Assembly: GCF_963678635.1 (NCBI RefSeq) | Contig: NC_087067.1 | Coordinates: forward strand, 19,483,018-19,547,017 | Direction: 5' to 3' | Origin: Symsagittifera roscoffensis | Lineage: Eukaryota; Xenacoelomorpha; Acoela; Convolutidae | Length of the DNA: 64,000 nucleotides | In this document: positions 57,001-64,000 of the stretch, piece after piece | Layout: each line of letters opens with the position of its first letter | How positions within the stretch are numbered: the stretch's first letter is position 1 | The notes under the pieces: generated by a model | What the model was told of the DNA's origin: nothing | Databases searched by the model: none | What the model saw: the letters and a program-made list of their open reading frames with translations, nothing else | Program-made: the position numbers and the translations under genes

Positions 57001-58067
57001 AGGCTATGGTACGTACGGAAATGGTGCGCAAAAATTCAAATAAGGATACATGAGCGGAACAAAATTCATTGCTACCATGCTACCGTGTAACTTTGTTTAT
57101 TAACAGGAAGTTCCACGAAGTTTTTCCCGCCTCTCATGAACCAGATGAGAAGAAAAATATATTTTTGAGAGTTGTTTTGTGCGTTGTCATACCGGAAGTT
57201 GCGGAATCCGGACAAGTATTAGTTATCGCCCGCTCATTGCTTCCTGAGAAGGAAACAGGCAAAAAAACGGTAGGGTAAGGACCGAAAAAACTGCTGGTTG
57301 CTAATGTTCAACTGTGCATCTAATATTCGTCTTCTGAAATAATTGAAATATCAAACGTTCATTGCAAAAATTTTAAACATTTCCAGCGGAAACGGAAAAA
57401 TGATCTATTAAGTTGGTTTTGTCCGTCTAAATATATTCCAAAATCCTATTGGTTCAACTGCCTTTTTGCAAGGCTTAATGATTTTTATGCTAGATTTTGA
57501 CGGGGTGTTAGTTCCGCAAAAATGTCATAAGCTTCGGCTATATAGCTTTTGCGAAGCTCTAATGAGCTCTTCATTTTTTCCAGCATAGTTTCTGTATTCG
57601 ATGTGATGAGTTTAGGATTTTTTTTGTTTCGTTCGAGCTACTAATTTTCTATGAAGTTTGTATCGGCTAATTTCCTTCTGTTACATCATCTTTTCGATTG
57701 CACTTCTCAACTTAATGTACTTGTGAGTTAAAACTTAACCATTTTAACAATTTATTGTGTTTTAGCAGAAGTCACAAATAGCAACTCAGATGGAAATTCG
57801 CAGGAGTTGCCTGATGAAGATGTCGAAGAAGGTGATGATGGTTCTGGAACCATCATCGAAGAGGATCTGCTACAGAAGCATACTTCGAGTGATGAGCATC
57901 CAACCGAACGAACCACAGAGCAGATTATGAACCAGTATATTGACCTGCCTTACCTCTTGGGCGGAGAGCCGAAATCCTGGTTCAAGGTCAAAATAGCCGA
58001 TATTGATTTCCTGGATGAGAATTTTGTGAAGCCAGAAAGTTTGAACGAGCACGATGTTTACACAAAG
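51023..58067 (+). CDS. APP: APP-family (amyloid precursor-like) gene with Kunitz domain, 5' part
   Basis: A type I membrane protein family of the secretory pathway and synapse, processed by secretases. Visible in order: signal peptide, E1 growth-factor-like subdomain, E1 copper-binding-type subdomain ending in GVEFVCCP, a Kunitz inhibitor domain, an acidic segment, and the opening of E2 (NEHDVYTK, compare NEHAHFQKA in vertebrate APP). Seven exons are joined by GT/AG introns whose phases agree from exon 2 onward. E2, the transmembrane helix and the YENPTY tail are not in the window. The last visible exon ends in phase 0 at 58067, and nothing E2-like follows up to 64000, so the next intron exceeds 5.9 kb. 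Confidence 0.9.
51355..51503 (+). CDS. APP: APP exon 2, start of E1 growth-factor-like domain
   Basis: Acceptor ...gcttag, donor GCA|gtaagg. Encodes IVPKVALKCGKPIFFKDTQ and, further on, FDACGSEEEITNRVFEICKA, aligning with the IAMFCG...TC...ILQYCQEV segment of vertebrate APP. Cysteine spacing is conserved. It starts with two bases of a split codon and ends in phase 0. Confidence 0.85.
51622..51742 (+). CDS. APP: APP exon 3, middle of E1
   Basis: Acceptor ...tattttag, donor A|gtgagt. Encodes LYASIETETISEATAKEFVP, then FCSTNEDSTSCFGRQFICH, matching the region with the paired cysteines (NWCKRGRKQC in human). It begins in phase 0 and ends in phase 1. Confidence 0.85.
51922..52101 (+). CDS. APP: APP exon 4, E1 copper-binding-type subdomain
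   Basis: Acceptor cgtttttag, donor A|gtgagt; 180 bp, phase 1 to 1. Encodes KKSFTARSLVVPQNCTFGHS, then VAKDCALDSTLKSLAQYECG and LLHDYGVLPPKCD. It aligns with SDALLVPDKCKF and LHDYGMLLPCG of human APP. The HLHWH copper-ligand cluster is replaced by STLKSLAQ-type residues. NCT is a potential N-glycosylation sequon. Confidence 0.85.
52343..52411 (+). CDS. APP: APP exon 5, end of E1
   Basis: Acceptor ttttttttcag, donor AAAG|gttatt; 69 bp, phase 1 to 1. Encodes EINKWKGVEFVCCPVDPATM, carrying the family signature GVEFVCCP that closes E1. Confidence 0.9.
52627..52854 (+). CDS. APP: APP Kunitz/BPTI exon
   Basis: Acceptor gattcttttag, donor ACAA|gttagc; 228 bp (76 codons), phase 1 to 1. After a short helix (ENEKKLEMLEQN) a complete Kunitz domain follows with cysteine spacing C-x8-C-x15-C-x7-C-x12-C-x3-C, plus SWYFDAVSGAC, NYGGCNGNRNRF and CMSAC. 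All six cysteines and the YGGC core are present. The expected P1 residue after the second cysteine is Phe (GPCFAS; human APP has GPCRAM), pointing to chymotrypsin-like rather than trypsin-like targets. The exon can be skipped without changing frame, as the vertebrate APP Kunitz exon is. Confidence 0.93.
54757..55010 (+). repeat. Dispersed copy of the intron repeat
   Basis: Shares the series aaaaagtct-acaa-ttgttcaggctca, tttgttaaaaggaagt, cacgaaaaacttgat, then a pyrimidine-rich tract and a tccagt-ctgctcaaattt motif with the copies at 62-63.7 kb, with many substitutions. A shorter copy lies at 58735-58830. Confidence 0.65.
55930..56080 (+). repeat. Repeat shared with 59880-59995
   Basis: Both contain gagagct-a-aaagttaat-tg-ccggcctaaaaaa, aaaaggtcga and ctagatccg-c-ct in the same order. 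The family is unknown. Confidence 0.6.
57107..57274 (+). other. Exon-like open segment in the long intron
   Basis: A good acceptor (tttattaacag) and donor (GG|gtaagg) bracket 168 bp that is open in one frame: KFHEVFPASHEPDEKKNIFL, VVIPEVAESGQVLVIARSLL, PEKETGKKTVG. Base composition is less AT-rich than the intron. It is phase 2-2, so it does not fit between the phase-1 exons 6 and 7 unless other splice sites are used. It might belong to a nested gene or be a remnant of a mobile element. Confidence 0.35.
57766..58067 (+). CDS. APP: APP exon 7, acidic segment and start of E2
   Basis: Acceptor tgtgttttag, donor AAG|gttggt; 302 bp, phase 1 to 0. Encodes TNSNSDGNSQELPDEDVEEG, a short acidic stretch, then SDEHPTERTTEQIMNQYIDL and finally LNEHDVYTK, aligned with the first residues of E2. 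The acidic region is shorter than in vertebrate APP and lies after, not before, the Kunitz domain. Confidence 0.85.
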
Positions 58068-61000
58068 GTTGGTTTCGTTCTGTAACTTGATTTTCAATAA
58101 GCAAAACAGCTCTGAATGTAAATTGTTGCATGAGCTTTCCTTGTTTGGTTATCGGGCTATGGCAAATACAATACAGTTTTATTTTATGGGTGCACAAGCG
58201 AAGCGGAAGCGTACTTTTGTCTTAAGTTACCAAGTGTCGGATAATAGCAAATATAGGCTTGTAGATTTTTTATTGTGGTTTAGGCTAGATCTTTTCTCTT
58301 TGTTCAAGCACCTATGCTTGTTCAAAACTAAAAAAATAATAAATGTTTTGTTCGTCGAAACTGATGATAACGGATTAGGAATGACTTTTGTGCTTCGCTA
58401 AGTTGTTTCAAATGCGTATAAATACAGTAAGGTTTTGTGTTTGCCTTGTGAATGCAACTATAGATTGATATGATTTATTGACAAAAGGAAACATTCAGTT
58501 TATCGAGATGAGAAGATGCCCATCAGCGCTCCGGAAAAAGGCGTATTTGTTTGGTTTCAGGTAAATTGTGATTTTTCAATGATTTATTGAAAGAAGTTGG
58601 AAATGCGATGACTTTCGCCTTTTTTCCCTTTTTTGATGATTTTTTGTGTTTGTAGGAAAATTCTTAAAATTAGTTCAAAATCAAATGTACTTTTTGCGGT
58701 TTGACTTTTGATGTCTTAATTTCAGTTCGTTTTTTTTGTTAAAAGGAAGGCAAACTCAATTATCGAACAGCAGAAGTGACCGACTTATTTACCTATTGAT
58801 CCAGTTTGCTCAAGTAGGGTTTATTTTGTCGAAAATAGTTTTAAAAATTTAAAAATTAAAATTTCATATCAACATATTTCGAGACAAATAGAGACTCACG
58901 TGTAAAGATTTGAAAGATAAAGTTGATTCGACATTTTTTGCGTTTTGCCATATTTTTTTTGACTTTGAGGCTTTCCTCCCCTCTTTATTTGAATGAAACT
59001 TGTAGAAAAAAATTGCTTGATGCTATGCTTTAAAGTTCTTAATGCTCTTGTTCTTGCTGTCTACTTCGTTTTCTCAGTGAGCGAAGTAAAGACACTTGGC
59101 AGTGTGGTATTTTAATTGTTTATTTTTTCGGGGGAAACTTTTAAGCTGTTTCTGTTCATTTTTGGGGGTTTGACTTTTGTTTACGATAATATCGCTGCAA
59201 TTTTTTTCAATTGGAAGTCAAAGTAAGCTCCTTAATAATGAAAGAGTATGTGACACGGAAATACGTGTTGACTTTTTGTGTTTATAAATAGGATTTTTTA
59301 GACTCACCAGCGTAATTTAAAAATGAACCTTTTCAACCAGTGTTCTCGTTTTGAGCTCGTGTTTCGAAGTTATGCCATTCATTAAATGCTTCATAATTGA
59401 TCTTTCAGCTGATAAAAATAATGTTTGAAGCTCAAACGTTGAGGAATTATTTTTTAATGATGAATGGTTTCCTTGATTTATTCCCTAAGAGTCTGTTAAC
59501 TATGTTTAATCTCAGGCAGCTGAAGAAAATAAGAACCAGAGAAGTTTTTCTCTAGCATCATTTTACGCAATAATCTTTCTAGAATATAGTATATTGGTTA
59601 AATTTACTGCTTTATCTGCAAATCAATCAGAAAATTATTCAACCCCCTACCGACCCAAAGGGCCCCTCCTTTTTAATATTTTGAGATATCCATTTTTGGC
59701 TGACTGACCCTAAAATTGTTCTAAAGGCGCCTTTGGCGTCAATATATACTAATTTTGAGGGGAGAGCGCGTGCCGAAAAAACACGATGTTTGGTCAAAAT
59801 TTTCCAAAAGTGCCTAAAAACGTCTTTTTTGGCCTGTTTTTTCAAAATTTTGCCTGCGGCGAAGAAAATTTTCTCAAAATAGGGTCTTTATAATGATTTG
59901 TGAGAGCTCACAAAGTTAATGTGGTCGGCCTAAAAAAAGGTCGACAAAAAGAAAATCCGCGCCCTTCGAGAAAATCCTAGATCCGCCCCTAAGTGTCCCC
60001 GATGTGATTCAAAATTTCAAGGTTTGCAAAAGTGAGTCTCCTGTGTGTTAGACAGTAACAGAATTCAAGTTTTTTTAGTTGGCCTAAGGTTGATTTGCTG
60101 ATATTTTTATAGTGATATCTTTTTAAAAGTATATTCAAATGCACCTTGACTAACCTAGACTCGGGGAAAGAATTGATTTCAAAAACATCCTTCATTGCCA
60201 TAAAATCAATATTTTTGTTCATTATTAATGTACGTTTTCTGCTACGACTCGATATGAAATGAAAGAACGTAAATCAATGCCAACACCGTCATAAAATGCA
60301 TTCCATTGTATTTTTGCTTCATGCAGAAAACTAGGACTGTTAATCGCCGAAGGCATAATTATCAACATATTAGTTCACCGACATTTTTTTTCTCGAGCCA
60401 CTTATGTTTTTTGAAATTTTGTTTCACTGACTTTCTAAAGACAAATTATCGGATTTTTTTCGATTAATAAAGGTTTGAAGCGGTTATTTTGAAGATTCTA
60501 GTTAACAGTTTTTTTTTTCAGCTGACAGACTCGTCATACGACACGGCTGACTGTCTCTTCAATCTGTTTCAGACTGGAAAAAAAAAACGGACCAAAAATT
60601 TCTAAATAGATTGACATTTTTAACGGCAGCCAAAGGCATCTCTATTACAGACGCTAAAGACGTCCGACATAATTATAACACTTGTGACTATTCAAATGCT
60701 TTGGCGCCGAATTAGGTTTTAATAACGGTACTAACTAGTTCGTTAAGTAGAGCGTTGAATTGGTCGCTTTCATTTTTTTGCACAATAGGTAGTATATCGA
60801 GCTGAACTTAGCGCGATTAACTCAATCTGAAAATGTGGAAAATGGAGAAAAAATTATTGCTTGCAGAAATGCTCTCCATTTTTTTGCAAATACGAAATGA
60901 ATATAGAAATAGCTAGTATTTGAACATAATAACCTAAATTATAGAGTAGACGAACAACTTTTTTGTGCTAATTAGTCATGTTTTAAAATTAGGTGAAGAA

Positions 61001-64000
61001 TAAGTTTTGGGAAGCAAGATATTCGAGATCCTTTCTGAATTCCCAATAATGTTGGCTCTTTCTTGAAAAAAGGCATATCTTTTTGGTCAGAAAACATAAC
61101 GATATAGTTTTAAAATTCTGCTCTATGACCCGATATAGAAACGCGGTGTCTGAATCGATTATAATTCACTGTTATGTTTAAATATTATTCTTTTTTGGAA
61201 AAGCTGTATGTATAAATGAATGCTAATCAATATTCTATTTGATTTGGCTGCTGGCTTTGTTTTGTTGGTAGATTAAAAAATAATGCGAATGCGTATATAT
61301 GGTAAGATAACATGTAAGTGGAAAAAATTGCCGCATTGTCAAATTGAAAACCAGATGCAGTGCAATAATACATTCATCGGTTTCAAAAACGAGGTTTTAA
61401 GAGAGTTTTTAATAACCAAAGCAGAATATTGTATAGTTACTGAACGTAACAGGAAGTATTAGTTAAAGTCTCTTTTCCACCTGCCTCTAAAAGTGAATTT
61501 CATTTGAAATTTTGCCTGGTAAGCGAATGAACGATTCTTAATTTTATATCTTACTATTATAAAAATAAGCATTTAGCGATAGTTTCATGGAAGTACGGAT
61601 CATTTCACTTCTCCACACATTACTAGTTGTCCAATTTCATAAAATTTTTGCTTTCTGTAGTGGCTAAATTCGAACAATATCAAATGTGTTCAGAATGGTT
61701 AATTTGTTCATCGTCAAAAATTTAATTAAAATTATGGCAATGCCAAGATTATTTTTCAAAATGAAATTAAAATAATGCGGAGGGGGGTTGAAAGGAGCCA
61801 GAAGTACTATGAAAATCCAAAATTTGTAAAGAGTGGATTGGATAAGGTTTCTATCATAATGAGAGTCGAAATTTCTGATTGAGGGTTGAGCGATATGCTT
61901 CCAAAGCCTACCGTGTGGCCATGAGTTAAGTAGATTTCTGAATAAGACCTTTAAGTCATGATTCCATCGATATAAAATATTTCTAAAAAGATGTCTGTGT
62001 CGAGAAAAACTGGTTTGAAATTTTTGTTTTATAATCGAAGTGTCAAGTCACCTTTCCTTTTGGTTCATTTTAAGTTAATTGTGCAAAATTTTTATAATTA
62101 TACGCTGATAAAGCCACGATAGTTTTTCAAAACTGAAAAAACTTATTTTTTTTTCGGTTTTTTGCCAAATAAACATTTTATGCCACATACACAGCAATCG
62201 TCAATTCTTGTTATATGCAATTGTTTAATGTTTTTTGTAACTGTAATCTTCAATTATCAGAAATTTGAAGCTTTTTTAGTCGTATTTCGAACTGCAAAAA
62301 TTTCCATAAATTTTTTTAATGGATAATAAGGGATCGGCGTGTAGGCTTGTTAGACTAGTGTAAAACGTATGTCTATCAGTCGTTGATAAACATAAATTGG
62401 CGGTATTTTTAAGAGTTGATGAGCGTAGTTCAGACTCTTATATGGGTCACGGTGATTTTTTCTTTCTTTTTTTTCAGGAAAAGTCTTAAATGTTGTTCAG
62501 GCTCATAAATACTTTTTTGTTATTTTTCTTCTGATTCCTTTTCAAGTTCAATTTATTTCCTTTGTTAAAAGGAAAGAAAACTCCACTTTAAATCAGTGAA
62601 AGTGTAAAGGTCGCGAAAAACGTGATCAACTTCTAGTTTAGATAGTGGAATTTAATTATCGAATTTCCCAGCGAAATAAAAGTTTTACCTATTAATCCAG
62701 TTTTCTCCATTTGGGTTAAATTTATCGAAAATTGGTCAATCGTTATTGATAGTTTTATAAGTTTTCATAAATTTAAGGCCATCTATTTAGAATTAATGAA
62801 ATGAAAACTTTCAAAAAAATAAGTCCGTTCTTTTTTTTGAAATGTTTATTAAGAGTGTGAACGCTAGTGTAAAACTTATGTCTATCAGTGGTTGAAAAAC
62901 ATAAATTGGCGGTATTTTTAAGAGTTGATGAGCGTAGTTCAGACTCTTATATGGTTCACGGTGATTTTTTCTTCTTTTTTTTCAGGAAAAGTCTTAAATG
63001 TTGTTCAGGCTCATAATTACCTTTTCGTTATTTTTCTTCTGATTCCTTTTCAAGTTCAATTTATTTCCTTTGTTAAAAGGAAAGAAAACTCCACTTTAAA
63101 TCAGTGAAAGTGTAAAGGTCGCGAAAAACGTGATCAACTTCTAGTTTAGATAGTGGAACTTAATTATCGAATTTCCCAGCGAAATAAAAGTTTTACCTAT
63201 TAATCCAGTTTTCTCCATTTGGGTTGAGTTTATCGAAAATTGGTCAATCATTATTGATAGTTTCATAAGTTTTCATAAATTTAGGGCCATCTATTTTGAA
63301 TTAATAAAATCAAAATTTTCAAAAAAATTAGTCCGTTCATTTTTTTGGTTTGTTTATTAAGAGTGTGAACGCTGTTCAGACTCTTATTTAGATCGCGATC
63401 ACTTTTTTTTTCAGGAAAAATTTTAAAACACTCTAGTAACTACCGGAGTGCATTCAAATATTTTCTTGCACATTTGAATGCTTTTTGATTTTTTATGTAC
63501 TTTTTGAGTTCAATTGAAATTCATCTGCTACAGGGCAGCCAAATTGCGATGTCCAAATACCAAAGAGAAAATGGCGCGAAAAAACTTCTAGTTTCGAAAA
63601 TGGACTTGAATTTTCAGATTTCCCCGCGAAAGCAAAAATACTCATTGATCCATTTGTCTCAGCTTGGGTAAACTTTATCAAAAAATAGTCAATTGCTATT
63701 TTTTCTTGAAATTCGAATTGCTTCGAAAGTTTTGATTTTTTTCAAAAACAGGTAGTTTTTTTTCTGTTTATTTGCGTTCATTAGCTCTTTTCCAACTGTC
63801 TGTTGACTAGGTTTCTACTGAACGAACAAGTTTCTACTGAACGAACTAGTTTTAATTTTTTGGTAGATTTGTTTTTCACACTTTCAATTTGTTTGATCAA
63901 TTTGACTTTTAAATCATATTTAGGCTCACTTTTAAATCATATTTAGGCTCTTCTTAGTTCATTACTACCCAAAAGCAGGCTGAAAATTTTTTTGAAAAAG
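58068..64000 (+). other. Next APP intron (continues beyond window)
   Basis: No E2 exon was found. The region is T-rich and contains repeat-family copies (58735-58830, 62341-63700), a second copy of another repeat (59880-59995), and an acceptor-preceded open segment near 60533. Short direct duplications occur at 63810-63850 and 63905-63950. Confidence 0.65.
62341..63370 (+). repeat. Two tandem copies (period 509 bp) of the intron repeat
   Basis: 62341-62862 and 62863-63370 are strongly similar: both contain tctatcag, a caggaaaagtcttaaatg motif and a tttgttaaaaggaaagaaaa motif in the same order, at a 509-bp period. A third, diverged partial copy follows at 63360-63700. Confidence 0.85.

Larger units (their letters stand above)
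52855..57765 (+). other. Long APP intron
   Basis: About 4.9 kb, T-rich on the plus strand as expected for an intron of this gene. It holds one copy of the T-rich repeat family (about 54757-55010), one copy of another repeat (about 55930-56080), a 7-bp-arm hairpin at 56143-56160 (cggcgatgaagatcgccg), an 18-bp direct duplication at 56563-56598, and an exon-like frame at 57107-57274 listed separately. No E2-like or Kunitz-like coding was seen. Confidence 0.7.

Noticed and set aside
58488-58559. GC-richer segment ending CAG|gtaaat that looked like an APP exon
   Set aside because: The phase-0 translation (FIEMRRCPSALRKK...) does not resemble E2, the acceptor is weak, and the alternative frame hits a stop.
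59639-59845. Minus-strand frame of 68 residues in the APP intron
   Set aside because: It lies next to a dispersed repeat and has no recognisable domain or neighbours.

Overview
The window is eukaryotic and almost certainly from an invertebrate animal. It contains a multi-exon gene of the amyloid-precursor-protein (APP) family with GT/AG introns and T-rich polypyrimidine tracts, a BEL/Pao LTR retrotransposon, and two kinds of non-LTR retrotransposon. There is no operon structure and no sign of bacterial genes. The species cannot be fixed from the sequence. Most of the window is AT-rich; one transposon (about 3.6-9.4 kb) is visibly GC-richer.

Layout. 1-3600: AT-rich DNA with a small inverted-repeat element and a weak tRNA-like (SINE-head) segment. 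3605-9440 (minus strand): a decayed non-LTR retrotransposon with RNase H, reverse transcriptase (RT), apurinic-type endonuclease, two PHD-like zinc fingers and an N-terminal 2A-like ribosome-skipping motif. Its endonuclease region has expanded into a 209-bp tandem array of seven full units. 9441-12925: unique AT-rich DNA, a 200-N assembly gap (10415-10614), unrecognised ORF remnants, and a piece of the repeat array found further right. 12926-22551 (minus strand): a BEL/Pao element (gag, zinc knuckles, protease, RT, RNase H, integrase) with several frame breaks, an extra ORF of unknown function between the LTR and gag, and a minisatellite leader. A 648-bp near-identical direct repeat bounds it; because this repeat includes the end of pol, it implies a head-to-tail second copy. 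22552-42975: five large tandem, mosaic units (2.4-5.5 kb) with remnants of an unrecognised protein-coding unit on the plus strand. The units also carry a conserved hairpin with a compensatory base change, and three carry a 3' fragment of an L1-like element. 42976-50835 (minus strand): two longer, still broken copies of that L1-like element. 50836-64000 (plus strand): the 5' part of an APP-family gene.

The APP gene is the only clear host gene. It has a signal-peptide exon, the E1 region (growth-factor-like and copper-binding-type subdomains), a complete Kunitz protease-inhibitor exon, an acidic exon, and the first residues of E2. The E2 helices, transmembrane segment and cytoplasmic tail are not present and should lie beyond 64 kb. 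The Kunitz exon comes before the acidic segment, is an exact phase 1-1 cassette of 228 bp, and has Phe rather than a basic residue at the expected P1 position. The introns carry a T-rich repeat family.

Most useful leads: the Kunitz-containing invertebrate APP, the 2A-bearing retrotransposon with its self-amplified endonuclease fragment, the BEL element with an accessory ORF, and the covarying hairpin inside the tandem array. The protein coded by the array units was not identified.
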